Source: Meandrina meandrites (Eukaryota; Cnidaria; Anthozoa; Scleractinia; Meandrinidae). Taken from it: 64,000 bases of DNA. A program made the position numbers and the translations under genes. The stretch is from positions 56,882,350 to 56,946,349 of the forward strand of contig OY855903.1 of the NCBI GenBank assembly GCA_963693305.1, read 5' to 3'. The notes beneath the pieces were generated by a model that made no database searches, was not told where the DNA came from, and worked only from the letters and a program-made list of their open reading frames with translations. Below, piece by piece: positions 55,701 through 64,000 of the stretch (the first letter of the stretch is position 1; every line of letters begins with the position of its first letter).

Positions 55701-56481
55701 AAGCTTCGCTTAAAACGTAAGACTTTCCCTTTCTGTATGGTCCAGCAATGGACACCACACACACCGGACCTAAAAGAGAACGAATGCATTGCAATTAATA
55801 AATTTATTTTAAAAAATACTGGAATCAGCTTTATAACGACCAGGGTACACTTTGGCCTACATAGTAAAAAGTAATTCATTTGCAGAACACGCGAGGACTT
55901 ATCATTGATTACCAACTCATAGCCCCGACGCCAACCCTTATGCTTCGAAAAGTTATTTAGTTATTTAACTGTTCAAGGCTCTCCAACAAAAACAAAAACA
56001 AGATGATTTTTCTCTGCCGCCACTAAAGAGGACCCCAAGCAATATTCTGATTTATAGTGTGCAGCTAGCGTAACTTTTCACTTATACAAGCGTTAAAAAA
56101 GACGTTCCGGTATACAAGGGGCCTTGCCTGTCCGCTTTTTTGCACAATTGCTTAAACTTGAGGCTAAACAAAATGAACTCACGCCACAAGGAAGAAACTC
56201 GCGGCAAAACAGACTCAGCAAACTTAACTCATGGTAGAACAAAAATCATTTCTCAACTGAGCTCTCACAAATACATAAATACATAAATACAAGCTGTCAT
56301 TTATTTCAAGGGTATAATGCTCACCTCTGACTGTACGAAGTTTCTGAAGTGCTTCATCAACCACGTAAAGCGACGAACGCTTTTCCCCTGTTTTGATATA
56401 TTCCCCCGTCGCTGCATTCCACTGGCAGTTGTTAGGCAGGCAGAGCGGGATTGCCATGTTTTCAACCCTTCTGTCAGCCAT
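46687..56481 (-). CDS. guanylate-binding protein (GBP-family large GTPase), ten exons
   Basis: Exons in transcript order: 56,325-56,481; 55,612-55,769; 54,394-54,566; 53,884-54,070; 53,188-53,446; 52,496-52,791; 51,874-52,128; 49,626-49,748; 47,506-47,553; 46,687-47,046. They sum to 2,016 bp in one frame, 671 residues, with GT-AG borders throughout. GTPase motifs: P-loop GPYRKGKS (62-69), MGIWMW switch region, G3 DSEG (118-121) and G4 RD in WLLRDVT (205-206). The helical middle domain has FFPGFHAFKLPP and SFNDGEIVTGE. The C-terminus is a Glu/Gln/Arg coiled coil, a hydrophobic stretch (ALQVIPVLAGVAA) and CaaX box CSVM, so prenylation and membrane attachment are expected. GBPs are dynamin-like GTPases that coat pathogen or vacuole membranes; slightly longer than vertebrate forms (near 590). 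Probably interferon/NF-kB-type regulated; see the upstream sites. Confidence 0.9.
48441..48553. repeat. cruciform palindrome E
   Basis: Close relative of palindrome C: ends CAATTATTCCACGAGCG / CGAGTGGAATAATTG, centre AACGAGGCGCGTAGCGCCGAG, stems GTTGGATATGAGAT / ATCTCATATCCAAC. Versus palindrome C, ACGAG/CTCGT is TGAG/CTCA on both sides. Confidence 0.85.
48637..48662. repeat. perfect 26-bp spacerless palindrome
   Basis: AATGGTATATGAG followed at once by its exact complement; centre GAGCTC. Lies in the GBP intron 8. Confidence 0.9.
49323..49364. repeat. perfect 42-bp spacerless palindrome
   Basis: CAGTCAAATTTCTTGCCTACC joined directly to its exact complement, centre ACCGGT. Lies in GBP intron 8; the pseudogene intron has no equivalent at the aligned place. 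Confidence 0.9.
50116..51769. mobile_element. 1.65-kb DNA transposon with TATTAA duplication in GBP intron 7
   Basis: Perfect 16-bp terminal inverted repeats GAGGGGAGAGGAACGG. TATTAA flanks both sides (50,110-50,115 and 51,770-51,775). The pseudogene has the empty site, CGTATCAAACATG at about 15,768-15,780, with a single TATCAA. Subterminal TTTCTCCCTCCTCCCT repeats occur near both ends. No transposase frame; the proline-rich open frame at 50,708-51,055 is a translated G/C tract. A six-base duplication would be unusual for piggyBac or Kolobok (TTAA) unless the TA is chance. Confidence 0.9.
50977..50998. repeat. poly-G tract
   Basis: About 20 consecutive G within the 50,116-51,769 element; similar runs at 24,757, 27,871 and 19,619 also sit in transposon sequence. 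Confidence 0.9.
51874..53446 (-). CDS. GBP exons 5-7: helical middle domain
   Basis: Exon 5 (VFKNQGSSRVDQNQKVAESI... to the donor GTGAAT) matches the GBP region after the G domain. Exon 6 (LAALVQLYVEAINTPGVIPN, then SEAAHAALKAYDVIMTS) is the long-helix region (compare LxxLVxxYVxAI of vertebrate GBPs). Exon 7 (EACDQKLVSWQSENERLT, LLKQLKKEHLDPVLARLHGG) continues the helices. Exons 6 and 7 are absent from the pseudogene copy. Confidence 0.85.
52866..52998. repeat. (TAATG)n microsatellite in GBP intron 5
   Basis: About 22 TAATG units preceded by a few (TGCAG) units. An open frame of ITLHY repeats is its translation. Confidence 0.95.
53884..56481 (-). CDS. GBP exons 1-4: large-GTPase (G) domain
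   Basis: Starts MADRRVENMAIPLCLPNN. The short N-terminal strand and KRSSLYVVDEALQKLRTVRG lead to the P-loop on exon 2, KGIW-type switch (here TMGIWMWVVPQK), exon 3 with VILLDSEGID and VLLASVLIYNSSG, and exon 4 with KLSQRIKLRSG, FPFFVWLLRD and KEYFLTR. The order and spacing are those of the GBP subfamily: DxEG and RD replace the DxxG and N/TKxD of small GTPases. Phases 1, 0, 2, 0 join without a break. Confidence 0.88.
54725..54869. repeat. 145-bp fold-back element in GBP intron 2
   Basis: ATATATCAAACACTCGTGAG faces CTCGTGTTTGATATAT, inner TCACATGTCCAAACA / TGTTTGGAAATGTGA, centre AAATACTCCGCTACGCGTCGTATTT. Similar design to the cruciform palindromes, with different ends. Confidence 0.8.
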
Positions 56482-58009
56482 GTTTTCTCCTTTACAAAGT
56501 ATAGAAGTAATGTTTAAAAAAACATTTGGTGGCGTTACGTTGGCCTTACCATGGTGCCACCAAATCGAGCGGGAGGGGGAGAAACTGCCTTTGTGAGAGG
56601 ACTTTGAAGTGCGACATTCGAAATCGAATGGTTGCTACAGGGCACAGTGAATATAGAAAAATGGCTATGAAGCTTCGCAAAGTTCTTTGTTAAGTTTACA
56701 ATTTTTTGTCTTGACCATGCACAAACACATCTACTGTTTAATTATTTCTACAAAGCTAACCAATAGAAACGTATCTGTTGCACAATTCATGGCTAGTGTT
56801 TAAGCGCAAAACAAAAGATTGTGCACGATCGTGGACATTCTTACATAAATCTTTACATCTTCATTTGCTCCTTTGAAGTTTGCCGGGTTTCATGACCATT
56901 TTTCTCTATCAACCATTCTAAAGGGAAATGGGGTACAGAACAGTGATAATGGCTACCAGTGTGGCAAAAGTGAGGTTTTGCGAATTATATTAATGAAAAG
57001 AATTCCAATGATTTCCGGATGATTCGCCAATTTTTTGTTGTTAAATGCAAACTTTGAAGGATTTTCCGTTTTACATCTATACGAGCGAGATCTTTCTCAG
57101 TGACGTGAAACATCAAGTGAGAAATCCGGCTGAAAATGCAAAAAAAATATCGGCGGCGTGAAACACCAGGCGCAAAATCCGTCTCTGTTTGCATTCTACA
57201 CGCGTGCATGCAGTACTATAAAAAATTTCCGAGAAAAACAAAGTTTTTCGTTGGCGTCTTTTTCAGCAACGAGTTTATTGACACCTGATTCGCACCGTTT
57301 CCCGGTACTGCTATGTCTTCAAAGAAAAGTGCCGACTTTCTCTCCCCCCCCAAACCAATTAAATTCGTTTCTTTTGAGAAATGAATGCTCCATATTGATC
57401 GTGACATTCCTTTCGGCCTTCTGCCCGTCCATTTCTGACTCAAACACAATTATTATTTTTTTCTTGTCAGCTCTCTCGCGTTAAAACAAACACACACAAA
57501 ACGAAAACAAACAGCTGCGATTTATCTTTTTAACAAGTTACTTGATCCGACTTCTCAGCGACAACCTTGCAGTTTTGTGGCCTGACGTCAACTGCATATG
57601 TTGTCTACGAATAAGTTTTACACGCACGATACACGACTTTCAAATTTTCATTTTCAGTTTCACTTTGATCGCTTTTTATCCTCACACGTTTCACAGTTTT
57701 TCCTGTAATATATTTTTCATCTTTCCAGAATATTTTTCGGAAAGAAGATACTACTAACCGACATTTTGCCAAACTTTGGAAATGTCGCTGACAACGTAGT
57801 TAATTTTTCAGCGATCGTGAACGCTTGACCGAAGACTGCCTTTAACAGATGGCGTGAGATCATGCATGTGAATTGCTTTCAAAATTATTACTCAGTCACC
57901 CTTCTCTGGGACAAGACCCTTTTCAGTGTGGCAGGGAACAAAGAATGGCATAATAAAGACTTGCTTAGTGCAAAATATTATTTTATTTAATGCCGTTTTT
58001 TAAATATAT

Positions 58010-58370
58010 CAATATCACCGATAAGCAAGAACGTTTGTGACGGAAACTGAAAATCCCTGAAGTGGTTATTTTGCGTCTAACTTGTTTCAAAGGGTTTTAA
58101 ACGAAACAATTTAATCGGTAGAAATCTCATCAAATAAATGATAAAAAATGAGGATTTGTTCAGTGTGAAATATTTGTATTCTGTACAAAAATGCTGCTTT
58201 AATACATTAAAATCACCCATGCATAAGCAAGAACATTTGTATGATTTCAACACATCAAATCACCGATAGAAAACTGAAAATCCAAGAAGCGGTTCGTTTA
58301 CGACCTCTAAGTTGTCTAAAGGTTTTCAACGAACAAAAATTGTGAAAAAAATCTCATTAAATAGATGAAA
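58010..58370. repeat. diverged tandem duplication (about 220 bp apart)
   Basis: ATAAGCAAGAAC, ACTGAAAATCC, TTTTAAACGAA/TTTTCAACGAA and AAATCTCAT occur in the same order twice. Confidence 0.6.
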
Positions 58371-58898
58371 ATTTATTATTACTATTTTCTTCTTTTAAAT
58401 AAAGTAACCGTACTAAAGTGAGTCTGCTTTGATGCCTTCAACGATTGTTTACTTTAAAAGGAAAGCTTATTTAGTCTGCGGTTGTGTGTGACTCTGGGAT
58501 GTGAATAATAATATGAAATGTTGAACAGCAGCTGATTAGAGAAGCTGTTTTAGTGTTTTGGTGTTTTGGTTCGGCTGCAGACCGAAATTTTGAAAGATCA
58601 GATTCATATGATGTCAGATTCTTAGCAAAATATTCCGGGGAACGTTCTAGTATTTTTTTATTACTTTTTTGTCTGTGATTCTCGGAAATGTGACCCAGCG
58701 ATCCGTAACATGTAATTTAAGTACATAAATATTGCATTCCGAAATAAACCTTCAATCTTTACCTTTTTTCTGTTTCCTACACGATCTTTCCCAATCTTTA
58801 AAGTTATTATATACTTTGATTTCCTTCTTCAATACAACAACGACACTTTCAAAAGCGACGAATGGTGTAGAATTAGCAACCATTGTCACCGGCAAGTC

Positions 58899-58923
58899 TT
58901 GAGTCAAGTCAAGTCAAGTCAAG
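58899..58923. repeat. (AAGTC)n short microsatellite
   Basis: Four to five AAGTC units. Confidence 0.85.
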
Positions 58924-59037
58924 ATTGAACTAAGCTTAATATGAAGCGAATCGAACGCAGATTACGGCGTCTGTAATATTTTATCCAAAAAGTGATACTG
59001 CATTGCATGTACGTTAAAAAAAGAGAACAATGCTCAC

Positions 59038-59068
59038 CTGAACAATACGACGTGTCTCCTTCGTTAGA
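59038..59068 (-). other. probable non-coding first exon of the GBP gene
   Basis: A consensus donor TTCAG|GTGAGC ends at 59,038, about 30-60 bp downstream of a TATAAA. The true start of transcription is a guess from TATA spacing. Confidence 0.45.
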
Positions 59069-59095
59069 AGGTTGAGCTCAGACTTCCTTACGTCG

Positions 59096-59101
59096 TTTAT
59101 A
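59096..59101 (-). promoter_or_regulatory. TATA box of GBP promoter
   Basis: TATAAA on the minus strand, downstream of the ISRE and kappaB sites and upstream of a good splice donor. Confidence 0.5.
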
Positions 59102-59126
59102 ATATTTCACTTTGCCTTCGAACTTG

Positions 59127-59136
59127 GAAACTGAAA
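59127..59136 (-). promoter_or_regulatory. ISRE / IRF-binding site
   Basis: GAAACTGAAA (read on the plus strand) matches the GAAANNGAAA core exactly. A second IRF-like AAAGTGAAA lies between it and the TATA box on the minus strand (59,106-59,114). The same 10-mer recurs at 59,427 and 58,043. Confidence 0.55.
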
Positions 59137-59145
59137 AATACTTTC

Positions 59146-59156
59146 GGGGAATCCCC
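59146..59156. promoter_or_regulatory. NF-kB (kappaB) site
   Basis: GGGGAATCCCC, a perfectly palindromic kappaB element, nine bases from the ISRE and about 45 bp from the TATA box. Confidence 0.6.
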
Positions 59157-59706
59157 AAGTGGCAAAAATTGTACGCATGCCCAAGGGAGTTTGTTAGGGG
59201 TTTACCTCTTGGAGGGTTTTAAGTTCCGATATTCGATCTATAAAGCAATTGTTCTCTTTCGAAATTGAAATATAGCTACAATGGCTAGAATAACAAAGGA
59301 CCGTGCCGTGACATTGAAAACCTTGGCGTATTTATTGCGTGGGATGACATCGGACTGCCCCCATGGAGGGCAAGACGATTTGTTACGTCAACAGCCAGAA
59401 ATATATAGATTTTACCCTGAAATATAGAAACTGAAAACATGGATGATATCATCCTTTGCCCATCGTTATAAAAAATGTCTCGCTATCAGTTCGTTTGATT
59501 TTTGATCATTTGAGGCATGTGAGTCAGCTCCCAGAAGAAGCTTTATTGTATGAAAGGAAATAATATAGTATCACTTAACACTTAAAGCAAGCCGCAACAA
59601 CTTTATACTTTTAAAGCAGTGGCGTTACTTTGTTTTGCTTTCTTTATGGCGTTACTCAGCAGCCATTGGATTATTATTCACTACGCTAGTCACAAGTCAA
59701 AATATA

Positions 59707-60113
59707 CAGCTATTTCAATTAACGTTGTCGGGTCAAAGATTAAAGCTAAAAGACAAGACCGTATGGCGTTCTGGGTATTCACTATAAATTTGCATATAAG
59801 CTTCATTAAATGTACAAATTTGTATTTCGCACGCGAAGAATTCACGAGTTTGTTTTTCCTCTCAGGAGGCCTTTCTGTAGCTTTACTTTTAGTGTCGCTT
59901 GGCTCTGAGTTTTGAAAATTCTTCTTAAATTCAGTGTGGTTAAAAGCACCTTGTTTCGCATGTCTGAAAAGAAAGAAAACGGGCAAATCCGCGTTTGTCA
60001 TGTCACTATATATTTTAATATTCAGCACGTGCAGTTGCTCTCTTCCTCTACCCATACTGCCTTTCAGTCTTGTCTTTCAGCTTTGATCCCGACAACGTTC
60101 TCTGAAATAGCTG
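59707..60113. mobile_element. 407-bp mariner-type MITE
   Basis: TA at 59,705-59,706 and 60,114-60,115. Ends CAGCTATTTCA and TGAAATAGCTG, then AACGTTGTCGGG and AAAGACAAGAC with inverted partners. Open frames on both strands come from the inverted repeat. Confidence 0.85.
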
Positions 60114-60567
60114 TATATCGAAGTTAAGTACTCAAACACATGATTTTTTTTTATAATCAGCCCAATTTGGTGTGAGTTTAAAACTATGACTTTGGGCACC
60201 TTTGCGTATCAAGAAATGGGTAGAAAATTCAAAAACAAAAGGTATTGTTAAATGAATCATATAATCATTCGGTTATCGATATATCTGCCACCTCGGCATC
60301 ATTTTACTATCCGGTAGAACTTCCGGCGCAAGATGTACTGACACAATTTCCTCCCTGGGTACCCCGGTGATAGCAGCATCTCGTCGGGCAACTATCCACT
60401 CCCCTCCCCCTTAACGTCACTTATTTGCCACGCCGACAATTTTCCGATAATCGCACTCATCGTCGGCGCGCCTCGGCTCAAATCCCTCAGTGCCATGAAC
60501 AACAGAAGGCTTTTGTGATGAGGAAGTTGAGACCGGACAATAGACCATTTCTTGATACGGATTTCAG

Positions 60568-61108
60568 AATACCCGGCCACTTTTTTGTGTCTTCTAATCT
60601 TGCTACCGCGGTCCCGAGGTGGCCATAATGAGATTCAGTAGCTGATCACACGGTAACGAAGTCATAGCCGAAGCAAGCGCGCTAAACACACGAGTATACC
60701 TCGTTCTTAAATCCATGAGCCGAAACAGGCGTGCTAAACACATGAGTATACCTCGTTCTTTAATCCATGAGCCGAAGCAAGCGCTTAATTATTCGTTGAC
60801 TTCGGGAGTGCGGGACCACGGTAGCCGAACACCTCTCATTTTAATTATTCCATGACTTCGGGAGTGCGGGACCGCGGTAGCAGTAGTTGAACACCTCTCA
60901 TTTTAATTATTCCATGACTTCGGGAGTGTGGGACCGCGGTAGCAGTAGTTTAACGCCTCTTGTTTTAATTATTCCATGACTTCGGGAGTGCGGGACCGCA
61001 GTAGCAGTAGTTTAACGCCTCTTACTTAAATCATTCACCCACTCCACTGCGATAGCACGGGAGCACGGGAGCAATAGATTTATACACGAAAAAAAGTGGC
61101 CGGGTATT
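60568..61108. mobile_element. 541-bp element with inverted ends and internal minisatellites
   Basis: AATACCCGGCCACTTTTTT at the left and its inverse at the right. Inside are about 2.5 copies of a 56-bp unit (GAGTATACCTCGTTCTT, 60,660-60,785) and about four copies of a 68-bp unit (60,785-61,040). This plan resembles Helentron-like or other minisatellite-bearing non-autonomous elements. Confidence 0.75.
60785..61040. repeat. 68-bp minisatellite, about four units
   Basis: Each unit: TTAATTATTCCATGACTTCG, GGAGTGCGGGACCGCGGTAG, then CAGTAGTTNAACNCCTCT. First unit shorter. Confidence 0.9.
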
Positions 61109-61163
61109 TTGAAGTTGCTCCTATTTTCTAAATCAATTCATTGCAAATAACTAAATATATATA

Positions 61164-61708
61164 CAGTGGAACTCCGTTAATACGGCCACCAACGGGCCAT
61201 GGAAAATTGGCCGGGGTTAAATTTCATGACTGGTCTACCTAGGGTACTAGGAAGCCGCAACTTTCGTATTCATTTGCTTTTCACACACACAATGAGTTAA
61301 TCGCTTTGTAATTTAGCCAGGGGAATGTTACTGACTGTCAAGTTTATTCAGTTTCTTTTTTAAAAACTGTTGTTTGATTAGTTGCAATTGGTGATTAGTT
61401 GACCACAAAACCACAGAGGTCAATGGCACGACAAGTTACAGGGGGTTTTGAATACAAAACTATTGTTTCTCAAGCCCTGTATTTGTTTTGTTTGATCAAT
61501 TATTAATTGTATTCGGTTCGAGTTGCCGTATTAACGGGGTAAAATTGTAAAGGATTATACAGGTTGGGATTTCAGAATGTGGCCGTTGGTCGTATTAACG
61601 GGGTAGCCACATAAACGGGGTTTTATTATAAGAAAATGTATGGGCGTTTCGCCGGGACAAAAAAATGTGACCGTAATAACGAGGTGGCCGTAAGGCGGGG
61701 TTCCACTG
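61164..61708. mobile_element. 545-bp mariner/pogo-type MITE
   Basis: TA at 61,162-61,163 and 61,709-61,710. Ends CAGTGGAACTCCGTTAATAC and CGGGGTTCCACTG; GTATTAACGGGGT blocks inside. Same family as 22,532-23,349. Confidence 0.88.
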
Positions 61709-61714
61709 TACATA

Positions 61715-63897
61715 TATTTTATGTTTTACATGTATTATCATACCAATTGTTGGCTCCGATGTTTCTCAATTTGCTTCCAACATTACAAGTTGTCAAGTAC
61801 ATAGTTATGACACTATAGAACAGCCAGTTGCTATCGATCACATCGCTGTCGTACAAATCTTAAGCAGTCTATGATACTTTATCAAGGCCCTCAAATTTGG
61901 AATTCTCTCCCAATATCCATCACTGGTTAAACAAATTTTCCTACTAACAACACAACTCAATTAAAAATATATTGATAACCAATGTGGTTTCTTGGAGATC
62001 TCCTCGCTCGATATCTGTATAAATTGTTTAAATTTATTCTTGTTTTGTAAGACAATCAAGTGTTAAGGAGAAAAGCTTGAAGATTCTCGGTACTTTTCGT
62101 GCTGCCCAAGAGAGTGGTGCCCAAAATGGGACGGGGGAAGGGGTTGGATTGTGGGAAGAGATGAAGAATGGCCTGCACTTGCTTCAATAATATAAGGAGG
62201 AAGTGCGGGTGGGCCTTTTCATGGAGGTGGCGATGGGGATGAGGGATTGCAAACATTTATTTTTGCCATTTGATGGCGTGATCACTTCTCCGAAAAGTGA
62301 CTGAGTTTGTCATTTTCGGTTTTCGTCCCGGAAGTTGCTAAACAACATGACGCATTTGTCTACGCGAGTGCTTACGGAGTACTCGTGAGTGCTGGCACTA
62401 GTTTTTGATTGTATCAGATAATTCGGAAACTCTTTGAGAGCTTCAACGAAGATTTGCAAAAACTGGCACTTGTTCCCCTGACTGAATTAGAACTTGACGC
62501 TATTCCTGGAGTTTGAACAGCCCCTCCCAGGCAGCAAACCATTCTTCGGCTTTTAAGGGCCCACTGATGTATATTTTTGGATCCGTTGCTAGGGACATTC
62601 ATAATAACGTAATTTAAACAATTTGTCTCATTTGGGGGCTGTCGAATCTTTTACTCAGTCCGGAACGCAAATATGACGCTGTTGTAACACTAGCATGATC
62701 CCGTGACCAATAAATTTTTGATGTTTCGCTTGTTGTCTGAAAATCATTTATGGTGTCATGATCTTTATTCATTTTTGCATCTTGTTAAGCGCTAGTTGTA
62801 CTCGTAAGCTTTTGAGTTGCTTTGCATGTGTTAGAAAACTGCCTCGCCTAAAATCAAGTTAATCTTACAAATTAACAGATGACTTGTCAATAATAAGTCA
62901 GCCGCGTAGTTGTTTTTCGATAGTTTCCTATTGTCTCATATTATTTAGCGAGATTGAAAAAGTGCTCGAAAGGAAAATTTTTTGCACATCTGACGCGTAC
63001 AAGTAGTCTGTCTATACACCCAATAGAGCGCGTACTCTTAAATTATATCCGAGTCGCACATTAATTGTCAACAAATCTTTACCGAGATCTCTCAAACGAT
63101 CTTTTGTGCAATATTAAACTTGAGTGTCAGAATACAGGAACAGCTTCTGTTTAAGCGCCTCCCACCCCCTCCCCCCACCTGACGCGAAAAAATATGCCTA
63201 TAATGACAACACACATCAAGGCCTTTTTCTGACTGAATAATAAATTTTAATTTAAGCCACACAAGTCAACTAATATATGATCGTAGTGCTTAAAGAGACA
63301 ATTTGTTTCTTTTGATATAAATGTGCTCAAGTTTAATAGTGCGATTTTAACAACATTATAATTGATCAGTTCTGGTTGAGGGGATTAGCCATAGAGTTTT
63401 AAATAGAGCCAATCATAAAAACAACTACAATCATTGTTCACACTTTCAACAGGATACTTCTACCCGTGGCTAAATATGAAAAAAAAAATCACTTCAGCAG
63501 TAAAAGCGGCTGACTGGCACAACGTGTTACATCTTGAACAGATGTCCAACTTTTCAGTTGACTTGTGGTTGATGGCAACTTCCCGCCTCTGAAAATCGTC
63601 AAAATTGACGGAGCCTGTGGTTCTTGCCACTCATTTGCTAAGTGACGTGAAGTATTGTCGTGACCCTCATGCTGGCAAGACTGGCTTCAGAGCACTTCTC
63701 TATATTGGCGCCAGGTTTCGATTGGGTAATAAAAATTTGTTTTTTAAAAAGTTTTGGAATGCTTCAACGAAAAATGGCAAAACAGCACTTTTTCTCTCAA
63801 ATTTTCCGCTTCATCGTACTTGGTGCATGCAATATTAAAAAAAATACCAAAAAGCTTCTTAAGCTTCTTAATCAAGCTTGCAAGTTAAGGACCCTAA
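61715..63897. other. non-coding spacer between GBP genes
   Basis: No gene recognised. A minus-strand stretch near 62,500-62,580 looks mildly coding (AEEWFAAWEGLFKLQE before a stop) but cannot be assigned. Confidence 0.45.
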
Positions 63898-64000
63898 CTA
63901 CATAATACTGCAAAACGTGTCGGCAACAAAACTTGCACCGGCAGCAAGTGGTGCTGCAATCGGTGCAGCAATAGGTGCCACGGCAGAAACAACTGCACCA
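63898..64000 (-). CDS. C-terminal end of a third GBP-like gene (partial, runs off the window)
   Basis: Open on the minus strand from the window edge to TAG at 63,898-63,900. The visible 34 residues are Ala/Val/Pro/Ile-rich (VAPIAAPIAAPLAAGASF) and end FCSIM. A hydrophobic tail followed by CSIM parallels the hydrophobic tail and CSVM of the intact GBP. Same strand as the two other copies. The short length makes this tentative; another prenylated protein is possible. Confidence 0.5.
   Translation of the reverse strand, partial: GAVVSAVAPIAAPIAAPLAAGASFVADTFCSIM

Larger units (their letters stand above)
56490..59037. other. GBP first intron / upstream region
   Basis: No coding feature. If the non-coding exon at about 59,038-59,068 is real, this is intron 1, with an AAAG acceptor at 56,490-56,491 eight bases before the ATG. 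Contains a diverged tandem duplication at about 58,010-58,370 and an ISRE-like GAAACTGAAA at 58,043. Confidence 0.5.

Noticed and set aside
62414..62602. Possible coding remnant on the minus strand (AEEWFAAWEGLFKLQE)
   Set aside because: Looks mildly protein-like but stops soon, has no splice-supported continuation and matches no family I can name.

Overview
This is a nuclear-genome window from an animal, most likely an anthozoan cnidarian such as a stony coral. It has spliced genes with GT-AG introns, AT-rich spacers crowded with transposon remnants, no operons, a NACHT-LRR receptor of the kind greatly expanded in corals, an interferon-type large GTPase (GBP) family, and a tyrosine-recombinase retrotransposon. 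The species cannot be named from sequence alone.

Genes. (1) At 23,411-32,019 (+) lies a five-exon gene for an NLR of about 1,397 residues. Its N-terminal domain has the purine-nucleoside-phosphorylase (PNP/UDP) fold, followed by a Ser-rich linker, a NACHT ATPase and ribonuclease-inhibitor-type leucine-rich repeats. (2) At 46,687-56,481 (-) lies an apparently intact ten-exon guanylate-binding protein gene (671 residues, GTPase + helical middle + coiled coil, C-terminal CaaX box CSVM). A probable promoter and non-coding first exon sit near 59,040-59,160 with a kappaB site, an ISRE and a TATA box. (3) At 1,364-16,450 (-) is a decayed partial copy of that gene lacking the whole GTPase domain. (4) At 63,898-64,000 (-) is what looks like the last exon of a third GBP-like gene, ending in CSIM. 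The window is therefore a piece of a GBP cluster with a PNP-NLR inserted on the other strand, a plausible cell-autonomous immunity locus.

Mobile DNA fills most of the rest. Comparing the two GBP copies gives pre-insertion sites, so several elements can be bounded: a 1.65-kb element with TATTAA duplications (50,116-51,769), a 5.6-kb compound inverted-repeat element (9,541-15,159), and a 6.5-kb element with subterminal CTTTGAC iterons (2,484-9,004). Several elements have TTAA target duplications. One of them (32,141-34,073) keeps a THAP-domain ORF and so looks like Kolobok. Mariner/pogo-type MITEs with TA duplications are at 22,532, 24,703, 27,494, 59,707 and 61,164. A damaged Ngaro/PAT-like tyrosine-recombinase retrotransposon with A1-ORFs-B1-A2-B2 split direct repeats occupies 36,637-41,577. 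A recurring theme is a family of 110-150-bp cruciform-forming palindromes whose arms differ between members but stay self-complementary.

Region by region: 1-16.8 kb GBP pseudogene swollen by nested transposons; 16.8-23.4 kb non-coding with SINE and MITE remnants; 23.4-32.1 kb PNP-NLR gene; 32.1-34.1 kb Kolobok-like element; 34.1-36.6 kb spacer, microsatellite and MITE; 36.6-41.6 kb retrotransposon; 41.6-46.6 kb spacer; 46.7-59.2 kb intact GBP gene and promoter; 59.2-63.9 kb MITEs and minisatellites; right edge, end of a third GBP-like gene.
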